DNA from: GAS188 sp035949255 | Lineage (GTDB): Bacteria; Pseudomonadota; Alphaproteobacteria; Rhizobiales; Beijerinckiaceae | Reading direction: 5' to 3' | Assembly: GCA_035949255.1 (NCBI GenBank) | Contig: DASZIL010000020.1 | Span: forward strand, 1 to 64,000 | Length of the DNA stretch: 64,000 nucleotides | Shown: one piece after another, positions 31,770 through 40,335 of the stretch | Position numbering within the stretch: the first letter of the stretch is position 1 | How the letters are laid out: every line of letters begins with the position of its first letter | Program-made: the position numbers and the translations under genes | Notes under the pieces: model-generated | What the model was told of the DNA's origin: nothing | The model's input: the letters and a program-made list of their open reading frames with translations, nothing else | Databases searched by the model: none

Positions 31770-32387
31770 ATGAGCAAGCGTCACAACGTCAAGCACAAGA
31801 TCGACCGCCGCCTGGGCGAGAACCTCTGGGGTCGCCCGAAGAGCCCGTTCAACCGGCGCGAATACGGCCCGGGCCAGCACGGCCAGCGGCGCAAGGGCAA
31901 GATCTCCGACTTCGGCACGCAGTTGCGCGCCAAGCAGAAGCTGAAGGGCTATTACGGCAACATCTCCGAGAAGCAGTTCCGCCGCTATTACGCCGAGGCC
32001 ATTCGCCTCAAGGGCGACAGCGGCGAGCAACTCATCGGCCTTCTGGAACGCCGGCTCGACGCCGTCGTCTACCGCTCCAAATTCGTGCCGACCGTCTTCG
32101 CCGCGCGGCAGTTCGTCAACCACGGCCATGTGAAGGTGAACGGAAGGCGCGTCACGATCGCGAGCTATCTGGTCAAGGCTGGCGATGTGATCGAAGTCAA
32201 GGAAGCTTCAAAGCAGCTCGTCATCGTGCTCGAGAGCGTGGCGCTCGCCGAGCGAGACGTGCCCGAATATATCGAGGTCGACCACAGCAAGATGACGGCG
32301 AAGCTCGCGCGCGTGCCCACGCTTACCGATGTGCCTTATCCGGTGCAGATGGAGCCGAACCTCGTCATCGAGTTCTATTCGCGCTGA
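31770..32387 (+). CDS. rpsD: 30S ribosomal protein S4
   Basis: 205 residues. S4 nucleates 30S assembly by binding the 5' domain of 16S rRNA. The N-terminal KHKIDRRLGENLWGRPKSP, the RNA-binding S4 domain (LERRLDAVVYRSKFVPTVFAARQFVNHGHVKVNG, about 95-130) and the end VPYPVQMEPNLVIEFYSR are intact. The N-terminal zinc-finger cysteines of some S4 proteins are absent, as usual in Alphaproteobacteria. ATG 31770 matches the family start MSKRHNVKHK. A single-gene unit closed by the terminator at 32429-32460. Confidence 0.97.
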   Translation: MSKRHNVKHKIDRRLGENLWGRPKSPFNRREYGPGQHGQRRKGKISDFGTQLRAKQKLKGYYGNISEKQFRRYYAEAIRLKGDSGEQLIGLLERRLDAVVYRSKFVPTVFAARQFVNHGHVKVNGRRVTIASYLVKAGDVIEVKEASKQLVIVLESVALAERDVPEYIEVDHSKMTAKLARVPTLTDVPYPVQMEPNLVIEFYSR

Positions 32388-32428
32388 TCTTATCGATCTC
32401 GCATCACGTCGGCCGGACTTTCGAGTTC

Positions 32429-32460
32429 AGCCCCGCTCGCACAGGCGAGCGGGGCTTTTC
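32429..32460 (+). terminator. Rho-independent terminator of rpsD
   Basis: Perfect 12-bp stem AGCCCCGCTCGC (32429-32440) with GCGAGCGGGGCT (32445-32456), loop ACAG, followed by TTTTC. It lies 42 bp after the rpsD stop and just before the 3' end of the convergent kdsA gene. Confidence 0.9.
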
Positions 32461-32461
32461 A

Positions 32462-33313
32462 TCATAAGCCTTTCGCCAGCGCATCGAAGGCGAGGAGCCG
32501 GCGCAACAGCTCCTCCATCTCGCCGAACGGCACCATGTTCGGCCCGTCAGAGGGGGCCTTGTCGGGGTCGCGATGCGTCTCGATGAAGACGCCCGCGACG
32601 CCGACCGCCACGGCCGCGCGCGCCAGCACCGGCACGAATTCGCGCTCACCGCCGGAGGACGCGCCCCGTCCGCCGGGCTGCTGCACCGAATGCGTCGCAT
32701 CGAAGATCACGGGCGCTCCGGTGGTTGTCGCCATGATCGGCAGCGAGCGCATGTCCGAGACAAGGGTGTTGTAGCCGAAGCTCGCGCCGCGCTCGGTGAC
32801 GAGGACGTTCGGGTTGCCGGCGCCGGCGATCTTGGCAACGACATTCTTCATGTCCCAGGGCGCGAGGAACTGCCCTTTCTTGACATTGACGACACGGCCG
32901 GTCTCGGCGGCGGCGATGAGAAGATCCGTCTGCCGGCAGAGGAAAGCCGGGATTTGCAGAATGTCGACGGCCTCGGCGACCGGGGCGCATTGGACAGGCT
33001 CATGCACATCGGTGAGAACGGGCACGCCGAGCTTTTCGCGGATGTCGGCGAAGATGGCGAGCGCCTTGTCGAGGCCAAGGCCGCGCTGCGCGCTAAGCGA
33101 GGTGCGGTTCGCCTTGTCGAAAGAGCTCTTGAAGACGAAACCGATGTCGAGCTTGCGCGTGAGCTCCTCGAGCGCGCCCGCCATGTCGAAGGCATGGTCG
33201 CGGCTTTCGAGCGCGCAAGGGCCGGCGATCAGCGCAAGCTTGAGCGAATTGCCGAAGCGCACGCCTTGCGTCGTCACGACGGGATTGACGGAGACGGGGA
33301 TGGTCGTGGTCAT
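32462..33313 (-). CDS. kdsA: 3-deoxy-8-phosphooctulonate synthase (Kdo-8-P synthase)
   Basis: 283 residues. It condenses phosphoenolpyruvate and arabinose 5-phosphate to Kdo-8-phosphate, a precursor of the lipopolysaccharide core. Conserved parts are LIAGPCALESRDHAFDMA, FKSSFDKANRTS, VLTDVHE, LQIPAFLCRQTDLL, NVKKGQFLAPWDM, TERGASFGYNTLVSD, FDATHSVQQPGG and ETHRDPDKAPSDGPNMVP. ATG at 33313 fits the family; the frame before it is the divergent sirtuin leader. It is not next to pyrG or eno, as it often is elsewhere. Confidence 0.96.
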   Translation of the reverse strand: MTTTIPVSVNPVVTTQGVRFGNSLKLALIAGPCALESRDHAFDMAGALEELTRKLDIGFVFKSSFDKANRTSLSAQRGLGLDKALAIFADIREKLGVPVLTDVHEPVQCAPVAEAVDILQIPAFLCRQTDLLIAAAETGRVVNVKKGQFLAPWDMKNVVAKIAGAGNPNVLVTERGASFGYNTLVSDMRSLPIMATTTGAPVIFDATHSVQQPGGRGASSGGEREFVPVLARAAVAVGVAGVFIETHRDPDKAPSDGPNMVPFGEMEELLRRLLAFDALAKGL

Positions 33314-33480
33314 GAAGGGCGTATAACGTGGTTGAAGGACGTAGGCGAGGCGCCTCCGGCGGATCGGGTTCCACAGGGGGCCGGGCGGCGGCAGGGTCGG
33401 TCGAATAATCAGTGAGCGGTGCTGACCCATTCCGACGAAGAGGGAAACCTGCGTCGGGCCGCATCGGGAGAGAGCCCGGC

Positions 33481-34275
33481 ATGGACGCGTTTTCCAAGGC
33501 CACCGACGGAATCGAGACGGCGGCGCAAGCGCTCGCCTTGCACGTCCGTCGCGCCAAGGCCTTCGTCGTGCTCACCGGCGCCGGCATGTCGACGGAATGC
33601 GGCATCCCCGATTTTCGCTCGCCCGGCAGCCCGTGGCTCGCCAACCCGCCCATGCCTTTCGATCGTTTCCTCGCTAGCGAGGGCGCAAGGCGCGAGGCCT
33701 GGCGGCGCAAGTTCGCGCTCGATGATCACCATGAGGGCGCGGCGCCAGGCGTTGGGCATCGCGCCTTGGCGCGCCTCGTGAATGAAGGGGTCGTCAAAAC
33801 GGTGATCACACAAAATATCGACAACATGCATCAGACTGCCGGCGTTCCCGCCGACAAGGTCATCGAGCTGCACGGCAACGGTACTTACGCGCGCTGCCTC
33901 GATTGCGGGAGGCGCCATGAGCTCGCTTTCTGCCGGCGCATGCTCGAGGAAGAAAATCGCGCGCCCTGTTGCGAAGCTTGCGGCGGTATCGTCAAGGCCG
34001 CGACCATCTCCTTCGGCCAGGCGATGCCGCAACAGGAGATGCGGCGTGCCTTGCACGCGGCTGGAAACGCCGATCTCGTTCTCGCCATCGGCTCGTCGCT
34101 TCTCGTTTATCCGGCGGCGGGCTTGCCGCTCGTCGCGCGAGACAACGGGGCCGTCTTCCTCATCCTCAATCGCGGCGAGACAGGGCTCGATCACGAGGCG
34201 CATGAACGCTTCGATGTCGAGGCGGGCCCGGTCCTCACACGCCTCGCTTCGCATCTCGCGCGGCGCGTCAATTGA
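33481..34275 (+). CDS. SIR2-family NAD-dependent protein deacylase
   Basis: 264 residues. It removes acyl groups from lysines using NAD+. NAD-binding motifs are GAGMS (33-37) with GIPDFR (41-46) and TQNID (110-114); the catalytic His131 is in ELHGNG. Four zinc cysteines are Cys139, Cys142, Cys164 and Cys167 (ARCLDCG, CCEACGG). The Tyr/Arg pair typical of CobB-like desuccinylases is not obvious: the sequence after GIPDFR is SPGSPWLANPPMPFDRF. ATG 33481 starts a sensible N-terminal helix. Divergent from kdsA; targets unknown. Confidence 0.92.
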   Translation: MDAFSKATDGIETAAQALALHVRRAKAFVVLTGAGMSTECGIPDFRSPGSPWLANPPMPFDRFLASEGARREAWRRKFALDDHHEGAAPGVGHRALARLVNEGVVKTVITQNIDNMHQTAGVPADKVIELHGNGTYARCLDCGRRHELAFCRRMLEEENRAPCCEACGGIVKAATISFGQAMPQQEMRRALHAAGNADLVLAIGSSLLVYPAAGLPLVARDNGAVFLILNRGETGLDHEAHERFDVEAGPVLTRLASHLARRVN

Positions 34276-34389
34276 GGTCGTCGAGGGTTTATTCCTTGTT
34301 CGAAACCCCAAATTGGGGCTTTGTTTCGGCTGCGGCAATGGTAGATTATAGAGCGAATCAGTATTGGGCCCGTCTGACCTGGTAGTCCG

Positions 34390-35064
34390 ATGAGCAGCGA
34401 CGTCCCGGAGTATCGCCCGAGATCGAATGCTTCGAGCAGCGGCTCTTTCGGCGACAAGACGACGCGGGAGGGCAATGTGGGCGAGGCTTTGCAGGACAGC
34501 GGAAGAGCGCGGCTCGAAGGCACCGAGGAAACCGGCTTCGTCACCGTCCAACCGATCCACATCGAAGGCGTGGTCAAATGGTTCGACGCGGTGAAGGGCT
34601 ATGGTTTTGTCAAGCCGGATCACGACCTTCCCGATGTGCTCTTGCATGTAACCTGCCTCAGGCGTGACGGTTTCCCGATCACGGTCGAGGGGTCGCGCGT
34701 CGCGCTCGAGGCGGTACGCGGACAACGCGGCTTGCAAGCCTTGCGCGTGCTCAAGGTCGAGCCGCCGAAGCTGCCTCACCCCTCGGAGCTTCCGCCCGCG
34801 CGCACCCATACCCAGGTGATCGCGTCGAGCGCTCTCGAAGGGGTCACCGTCAAATGGTTCAATCGCGTGCGGGGCTTCGGCTTCGTAAGCAAGGGAGAAG
34901 GGGCGCCCGATATCTTCGTGCATATGGAGACCTTGCGGCGCTTCGGCCTTGCCGAATTGCGGCCCGGCCAGCAGGTGCTGGTGCGCTATGGGCCAGGTCC
35001 GAAGGGGCTGATGGCGACGGAAGTGCGCTTGCCCGAGCACGGCGCGGTCGCCGCGTCCCATTAG
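34390..35064 (+). CDS. Double cold-shock-domain protein
   Basis: 224 residues with two CspA-type domains. Domain 1 (about 57-122) has GVVKWFDAVKGYGFVKPD and VLLHVTCLRRDG; domain 2 (about 153-215) has VTVKWFNRVRGFGFVSKGEG and DIFVHMETLRRFG. The RNP1-like KGYGFV/RGFGFV motifs show single-stranded nucleic acid binding. The first 55 residues are polar and disordered. Two-domain cold-shock proteins of this kind are usual in Hyphomicrobiales and commonly precede a DUF192 gene, as here (133 bp gap). Confidence 0.92.
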   Translation: MSSDVPEYRPRSNASSSGSFGDKTTREGNVGEALQDSGRARLEGTEETGFVTVQPIHIEGVVKWFDAVKGYGFVKPDHDLPDVLLHVTCLRRDGFPITVEGSRVALEAVRGQRGLQALRVLKVEPPKLPHPSELPPARTHTQVIASSALEGVTVKWFNRVRGFGFVSKGEGAPDIFVHMETLRRFGLAELRPGQQVLVRYGPGPKGLMATEVRLPEHGAVAASH

Positions 35065-35197
35065 GCGGGAGCGGGCCGAAAGGACCGGCGCCGCCCCGCA
35101 TTCCCTCCTCTTATCTTTTCGCTTAACCTTCGCGGCAAATCAGATGCTGACCTTCCGGTCATGCGCTGGCGCGTGACGTTTCACCGGAGAATCCCGA

Positions 35198-35764
35198 ATG
35201 AGCCTCATCTCGATGTGGCGGCGCGCCTCAGGCGAAGAGAGGAGGCGTGCCGAAGAACGAGAGCGAGACGCGCGCGGGCATCGATGCGCGCCTTTGGGGA
35301 ATGCCTTTGCCTTCATCGCCCTGTTGCTCACCTTGGCTTTCCCCGGGCTCGACGCGACGACATCGCGTGCGCGGGCGGCCGAGCCGCTGCAGCGCCTCGA
35401 GATCGTCTCGGCTAATGGGCCGCATGTCTTCGAGGTTGAGCTCGCCCGCAACAGCGCCGAGCGCGAGAAGGGCCTGATGTTTCGCCGCTACATGCCAAAG
35501 AACCGCGGCATGCTTTTCGATTTCAGCAGTCCCGAGCCGGCCACGATGTGGATGGAGAACACCTATATTCCGCTCGACATGCTCTTCATCCGCGCGGACG
35601 GCACGGTGGCGCGCATCGAGACCGACACCGAACCTCTATCGAGGCGCGTGATCGCCGCGGGCGAACCGGTACTTGGCGTGCTCGAGCTCAACGGCGGCGT
35701 CTGCGACGAGCTCGGCATCAAGTCGGGTGACAAGGTGATGCACCCGATGTTCAAGCCGCACTGA
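35198..35764 (+). CDS. DUF192 family protein
   Basis: 188 residues. A hydrophobic segment at about 35-50 (AFAFIALLLTLAFPG) acts as signal or anchor, so the rest is probably periplasmic. The DUF192 domain spans about 68-186: VFEVELARNSAEREKGLMFRR, GMLFDFSSPEPATMWMENTYIPLDMLFI and VLELNGGVCDELGIKSGDKV. The function of DUF192 is unknown. CCGGAGA upstream supports ATG 35198. It follows the cold-shock gene on the same strand, a frequent pairing, and is convergent with lysA. Confidence 0.9.
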   Translation: MSLISMWRRASGEERRRAEERERDARGHRCAPLGNAFAFIALLLTLAFPGLDATTSRARAAEPLQRLEIVSANGPHVFEVELARNSAEREKGLMFRRYMPKNRGMLFDFSSPEPATMWMENTYIPLDMLFIRADGTVARIETDTEPLSRRVIAAGEPVLGVLELNGGVCDELGIKSGDKVMHPMFKPH

Positions 35765-35826
35765 GAGGGCTGCCTCAATTGGGGGCTCGAGCTGCCTCAT
35801 CGGCGCGCGCTTTCGCGGCGGCGCAA

Positions 35827-37098
35827 TCACGAAAGCCACTCCGGCAGCCGATCGAGTCCGATGAGGTCATCATAGCTCGGACGGGGCCGCACCACGGCGA
35901 AACGCTCACCTTTAACGAGCACTTCTGGAACCAGAAGTCGCGAATTATAGGTCGAGGCCTGCACGGCCCCATAGGCGCCTGCCGACATCACGGCGAGGAG
36001 GTCGCCTGAACGCGGCAGGGGCATCGTCCTTTTCTGCGCCAGATAATCGCCGCTCTCGCAGACCGGCCCGACGATATCGACGGTTTGACGCGCAGCGTCG
36101 GGTGCGGGCTCGATGACGTTCACCACGTCATGATAGGCCTCATAAAGCGTCGGGCGGATGAGATCGTTCATCGCCGCGTCGACGATCACGAAGCTCTTGC
36201 CCGCGCCTTGCTTGACGTGAATCACTCGCGTCAGCAGCACGCCTGCGTTGGCGGCGATCAGCCTCCCATGCTCGAAGACGAGCTTGAGGCCGAGCTTTTG
36301 CGTGTGGCGTAGGATCGTCCGCGCATAGGCGTTGGGCTCGGGCGGCCGCAGATTGCTGTGCGGATCATAGATCACGCCGAGACCGCCGCCGAAGTCGAGA
36401 TGCTCGAGGCGGTGGCCCTGTCCCATGAGGTGAACCGCAAGCGAGGCGAGGCGCTCGGCCGCCGCATCGAAGGGCGCAAGATCGGTGATCTGGCTGCCGA
36501 TGTGCATGTCGACGCCAGTGACGGAAAGTCCGGGCAATTTCGCGGCCCTGGCGTAGATGCGCGGCGCCTCCGTGATCGGGATGCCGAATTTATTGGCGTA
36601 GGTGCCGGTCGAGATCTTGGCGTGCGTATTCGCGTCGATATCGGGGTTCACGCGGATCGAGATGCGCGCCTTGCGCCCGCGAGCGCTGGCAAGCGCCGAC
36701 AACTGCTCGAGCTCGGACTCCGATTCGACATTGAAGCACAAGATGTCCTGCTCAAGCGCATAAGCGATCTCGCCTTGCGTCTTGCCGACGCCCGAGAACA
36801 CGATCTTTTCGGGCGGCACACCCACCGCGCGGGCGCGGCGCAGCTCCCCTTCGGAGACGACGTCCATGCCGGCGCCGAGACGGGCGAGCGTGGCGAGCAC
36901 GGCCTGATTGGAATTGGCCTTCATGGCGTAACAGACGAGCGAAGGCACATCGGCAAAAACTCGCGCGAAGGCGAGGTATTGCTCCTCGAGGCCCGCGCTC
37001 GCGTAAAGATAGACGGGTGTGCCGACCTGTGAGGCGACATCGCGCAGGTCGACCTCCTCGGCGTGCAGCACGCCGTCGCGGTAGTCAAAGGAACTCAT
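35827..37098 (-). CDS. lysA: Diaminopimelate decarboxylase
   Basis: 423 residues. The last enzyme of lysine synthesis: a PLP-dependent decarboxylase of meso-diaminopimelate. The PLP lysine is in CYAMKANSN, followed by GAGMDVVSEGEL, GVDMHIGSQI and HLDFGGGLGV; the substrate-binding CESGD motif is in GPVCESGDYLAQ. One deviation is EHGRLIAANAG, where EPGR is usual; the arginine is kept. In related genomes lysA is often followed by the TIGR02302/DUF4175 gene, which here lies 22 kb away at 59.5 kb. ATG 37098 fits. Confidence 0.95.
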   Translation of the reverse strand: MSSFDYRDGVLHAEEVDLRDVASQVGTPVYLYASAGLEEQYLAFARVFADVPSLVCYAMKANSNQAVLATLARLGAGMDVVSEGELRRARAVGVPPEKIVFSGVGKTQGEIAYALEQDILCFNVESESELEQLSALASARGRKARISIRVNPDIDANTHAKISTGTYANKFGIPITEAPRIYARAAKLPGLSVTGVDMHIGSQITDLAPFDAAAERLASLAVHLMGQGHRLEHLDFGGGLGVIYDPHSNLRPPEPNAYARTILRHTQKLGLKLVFEHGRLIAANAGVLLTRVIHVKQGAGKSFVIVDAAMNDLIRPTLYEAYHDVVNVIEPAPDAARQTVDIVGPVCESGDYLAQKRTMPLPRSGDLLAVMSAGAYGAVQASTYNSRLLVPEVLVKGERFAVVRPRPSYDDLIGLDRLPEWLS

Positions 37099-37251
37099 GG
37101 ATCGTCTCGTCTCAGCGGCTCATGGGACGGCTCGACCGCGTTATATCGACGAATAGGCAAGAGTCGACCCAATCGGCCGGATGGGCATCCGCCAATGTCG
37201 CAAATCGCGATTGCGCTTCGTCGAGAGCAAAGAAGACGGGACCTAAGCGCC

Positions 37252-38085
37252 TCAATGCTTCCAATCGGGAGCCCAGGCCGGGGAGACGATGCGGCCTTGC
37301 GGGATGGCCAGGCCGAAGAGCACACCCATCTCCGCATCATCGAGGGCAAAATCGAAGATCGCGATGTTCTCCGCGATGCGCTGCCGATTGGCTGATTTCG
37401 GAATGGCGATGACACCTTGTTGCTGCACCTGCCAGCGCAGAAGCACCTGGGCCGGCGTCTTGCCGTGCCGCTTGGCGATTGCGGTGACCTTCGGGGCGGT
37501 GAGGATGTCGCCGGCGCGCCCCAGAGGGCAATAGGAGGTGAAGGACACCTCTTTCTGACGGCAAGCGGCGATCAACCGAGATTGATCGAGCCTTGGATGG
37601 TATTCGCATTGATTGGTGACGATAGGCTCTTCCGAAAGTGCCAACGCCTCCGCGATGAGCGCCGGCGTGAAGTTCGAGACACCGATATGCCGGGTGAGAC
37701 CCCGGCGCTTCGCCTTGGCGAGCGCCGCCATCGACCGCTTCAGCGGAATTTTGGGGCTGGGCCAATGGATGAGCAGAAGATCGACATGATCGAAACCGAG
37801 GCGCTTCAGGCTCGCCTCCGCCGAGCGCTCGAGCTTGCCCTCGTCGATGTCGTCCGGACCGACCTTGGTGGTCAGGAAGATCTCGCCGCGCGGCACGCGC
37901 GAAGCCCTGATACCATCGCCCACGGCTTCCTCATTGGCGTAAACGGCGGCTGTGTCGACATGTCGATAGCCGCTCTCCAAAGCCCAGGTGACGGCCTGCG
38001 CGCACTCATCCCCCCTCGCGGCCCAAGTGCCGAAGCCGAGGCTCGGGATCGAGGCGCCTCCCGCCTGAACATTATGCATCGTCAT
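37252..38085 (-). CDS. Aldo/keto reductase
   Basis: 277 residues. An NADPH-dependent carbonyl reductase with the TIM-barrel fold. The catalytic tetrad is visible as Asp44 and Tyr49 (RHVDTAAVYANEEAVG), Lys74 (LTTKV) and His107 (LLIHWPSP). The NADPH-binding part reads VIAIPKSANRQRIAENIAIFDF. It resembles the 2,5-diketogluconate reductase/prostaglandin F synthase group; the physiological substrate is unknown. It lies 18 bp behind the SDR gene, so the two reductases and the glycosyltransferase form a minus-strand run. Confidence 0.92.
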   Translation of the reverse strand: MTMHNVQAGGASIPSLGFGTWAARGDECAQAVTWALESGYRHVDTAAVYANEEAVGDGIRASRVPRGEIFLTTKVGPDDIDEGKLERSAEASLKRLGFDHVDLLLIHWPSPKIPLKRSMAALAKAKRRGLTRHIGVSNFTPALIAEALALSEEPIVTNQCEYHPRLDQSRLIAACRQKEVSFTSYCPLGRAGDILTAPKVTAIAKRHGKTPAQVLLRWQVQQQGVIAIPKSANRQRIAENIAIFDFALDDAEMGVLFGLAIPQGRIVSPAWAPDWKH

Positions 38086-38103
38086 CCTATTCTCCGCTGA
38101 TCG

Positions 38104-38901
38104 TCATTTCTGTAACGGATCATGTTCACGCATCGTGGCCATGACGTCCGGCGTCCTCCAGCCGAGATGCTGGCCGGAATCGACCGCGATGATCTGGCCG
38201 GTCACATGCTCCGCCTCGTTGAGATAAAGCACCGCGGCCGCGATCGCTTCCGGGCGCACGCGCTCGCCGAGCAATGTCGCCGCCGCCTCGCGCAAGACGC
38301 CCTCGTCGCCCTCGCGCGGATTGGGAAAAGTCGGGCCGGGAGCGACCGCGTTGACGCGGATCGCGGGCGCGAAGGCTTGCGCCATCATGCGCGTCGCGGA
38401 CCACAAGGCCGATTTGGTCAGCGCATAGGAAAAGCAGCGGGGGTCGGGCTTCAGCACACGCTGATCGAGGATATTGACGATCGCCGGGCGCGCGGATGCA
38501 AGCGCCCGATTGGCGAAATCGCGCGAAAGAATGAGCGGGGCGCGCAGGTTGACGGCGAGCTGCCGGTCGAAGCGTTCCGCGTCGAGGGTTCTGATATCGT
38601 CTTCCTCGAAGAGCGCGGCATTGTTGACCAGGAGGCGAAGCCTGCCGACCGCGCCTTCGGCCGCGGCGACGAGGCCTTCGATCTCCCGCTTGTCGGCAAG
38701 GTCGGCCTTGATCACATGCGCCTTCGTGCCTTTGCGGGAGAGGCTTTCCGCGAGGGCTTGCGCCTCAGGTTGCGAGCCATGGCAATGGATGACGACGCTA
38801 AAGCCCTTTTCCGCGAGCGCCTCGACGATCGCCCGGCCGATGCGACGCGCCCCGCCCGTGACGAGCGCCGATCCTGCTGGCCTCGCGGAGACGCCCGTCA
38901 T
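38104..38901 (-). CDS. SDR oxidoreductase, pteridine-reductase (FolM/PTR1)-like
   Basis: 265 residues. A short-chain dehydrogenase with TGGARRIG (15-22) instead of the classical TGxxxGxG; the arginine marks the pteridine-reductase branch. NNAALF is normal. The catalytic region reads VNILDQRVLKPDPRCFSYALTKSAL: an aspartate stands where most SDRs have serine, again as in PTR1/FolM, and the YxxxK pair is intact. It probably reduces dihydropterins or dihydromonapterin. It overlaps the glycosyltransferase stop/start by 4 bp. Confidence 0.85.
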   Translation of the reverse strand: MTGVSARPAGSALVTGGARRIGRAIVEALAEKGFSVVIHCHGSQPEAQALAESLSRKGTKAHVIKADLADKREIEGLVAAAEGAVGRLRLLVNNAALFEEDDIRTLDAERFDRQLAVNLRAPLILSRDFANRALASARPAIVNILDQRVLKPDPRCFSYALTKSALWSATRMMAQAFAPAIRVNAVAPGPTFPNPREGDEGVLREAAATLLGERVRPEAIAAAVLYLNEAEHVTGQIIAVDSGQHLGWRTPDVMATMREHDPLQK

Positions 38902-39680
38902 TTCGGCTCGATTCCCTTGCCCCGCAGGCGCCGGCGCTCCAAGGCCTTGGCAACGCGCAAGTAGCGGTAGAAAGCGAAGTTCATGGCCGTCATGAAGCCG
39001 TAGATGCCGCGAAGGCAGTGGCGACGACCGAAATAGGCCTTGAGAAAGGCTCCAGGGAATTCAAGGAAGACGCGAAGCGTCGTCACCTTGACGCCGCGCG
39101 CCTCGAGATCGCGCACCTGCGCGTCCGTATAGCTGTTGAGCTTCTCGAGCTGATGGCCGAGCGAACGCACCGAGATGTGGCGTATGCGTCCCTTGAGCCG
39201 CGCCACCTTGGCGCCGGGCGCGAGATCGACCCGGTCATGCACAGGCGAGGGGTTGTAGCGGCCCTTGTCGCGGCGATAGAGCCGCACGGGGGTGAGCGCG
39301 TAGCCGAGGGGATGCGGCTCGTCCTCTCCCGGGAAAACCTCGTGGATGGCGATCTCATAGGCGTCGGCCTCGGGCTCTCCGGCCGCGAAGAGCGCGGCGA
39401 TCTCGGCCCGCAGCGTCGGCGACAGCACTTCGTCGGCATCGAGATTGAGCAGCCAGGGATGGCGGCACTCCCCCTCGGCGAAGCGCTTCTGCGGACCATA
39501 TCCCGGGAAAGGATGCTCGATGAGGCGCGCACCATAACGGCGCGCCACGTCCTGCGTGCCGTCATCGGAGCCCGAATCGACCACCACCACATCATCGGCG
39601 AGATCGCCGAGCGCATCGAGGACGAGCGGCAGCCGATCGGCCTCGTTATAGGCGATGATGAATACGGAAAGGGGGAGCAT
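38898..39680 (-). CDS. Family 2 glycosyltransferase (WaaE/KdtX-like)
   Basis: 260 residues. The GT-A fold starts at PLSVFIIAYNEADRLPLVLDAL; DSGSDDGTQDVARRYGARLIEHPF binds the nucleotide sugar and the DxD-like motif is LNLDADEVLS. The C-terminal part (GYGPQKRFA, HISVRSLGHQLEKLNSYT) resembles lipopolysaccharide core glucosyltransferases of the WaaE/KdtX group; the sugar is unknown. ATG at 39680 was chosen because the fold begins right after it; the frame continues up to a GTG at 39776. It overlaps the SDR gene by an ATGA. Confidence 0.87.
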   Translation of the reverse strand: MLPLSVFIIAYNEADRLPLVLDALGDLADDVVVVDSGSDDGTQDVARRYGARLIEHPFPGYGPQKRFAEGECRHPWLLNLDADEVLSPTLRAEIAALFAAGEPEADAYEIAIHEVFPGEDEPHPLGYALTPVRLYRRDKGRYNPSPVHDRVDLAPGAKVARLKGRIRHISVRSLGHQLEKLNSYTDAQVRDLEARGVKVTTLRVFLEFPGAFLKAYFGRRHCLRGIYGFMTAMNFAFYRYLRVAKALERRRLRGKGIEPK

Positions 39681-40054
39681 GACCCGCGATTTGCCTGCCG
39701 GATGCGTCGAGACGGTTTCAGCGATCTCCTTGTCTTGCGGCGTGAACCCGCTCGCATGGAATGCGGGCAAGATCACGCGTTAAGCGAAGCGCAATTGGCA
39801 TGTTCGCCCCCTGTGGGCAAGCAGCGATGGCTGGGCGCTCGATCTCGACCGGGTTCGAGCCCCGATTTCGGCCAGACCCGGCCCGTGGACCCGTGCGCCC
39901 GACGCCTCGAAAATTCGAAAGCCAAGCTCCGAAGGCATGCGACCCTGAGGGCTTGGTTATCACGAGGTTAAACGAGGGCTGCACCAACGGTGCGGGAGAG
40001 TGGCGCGTCGGGCCACGCGCGGCCTCGATAATAATTAGACTTTAATTCAATAGG

Positions 40055-40082
40055 TTGACACTTTTTGTCCCCGTGCTCTAGC
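40055..40082 (+). promoter_or_regulatory. Candidate promoter of the outer-membrane protein gene
   Basis: A perfect TTGACA (40055-40060) is followed after 16 bp by TCTAGC (40077-40082). The -10 is poor, as expected for a promoter that needs an activator. It would give a leader of about 245 nt. Confidence 0.45.
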
Positions 40083-40103
40083 GGGCAAGGCTAAGAAGCA
40101 GCG

Positions 40104-40118
40104 TTAACGCACGCTTAA
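40104..40118. promoter_or_regulatory. CtrA-type binding site TTAA-N7-TTAA
   Basis: TTAA (40104-40107), seven bases, TTAA (40115-40118): the full consensus of the cell-cycle regulator CtrA of Alphaproteobacteria. It lies about 22 bp downstream of the candidate -10 and 218 bp before the outer-membrane gene. One such site in a GC-rich genome is suggestive, not proof. Confidence 0.5.
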
Positions 40119-40335
40119 TTCGCATGTCTTAGACACGGAGTTATGCCCTGTGCGCGACACAATCCAGACACACTCGGAAAAGCGCTTGTTGCACTGCGGG
40201 CACAGTCATCGAAACGAGATTGAGTTAGATGGCTTTTAGCATTCGGGTCGGTCGGAATTAGCGCCGCCGGGCCGAACCATTTCCCGGCGAGCGCGTTCAA
40301 GGCTCCCGGAGCGCAGTGATGATGAGGAGAGCTAG

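Larger units (their letters stand above)
39681..40335. other. Long regulatory region upstream of the outer-membrane protein gene
   Basis: 655 bp between divergent genes without a supported gene. The right half is AT-richer than its surroundings. It contains TTGACA at 40055-40060 with a weak -10, and the CtrA-like site TTAA-N7-TTAA at 40104-40118. A stretch around 39856-39870 resembles a tRNA T-arm, but no tRNA can be folded there. Confidence 0.55.

Noticed and set aside
39850..39875. T-arm-like GGGTTCGAGCCCC suggesting a tRNA
   Set aside because: No matching acceptor stem, D-arm or anticodon arm can be placed at the right distances; the similarity is limited to one arm.
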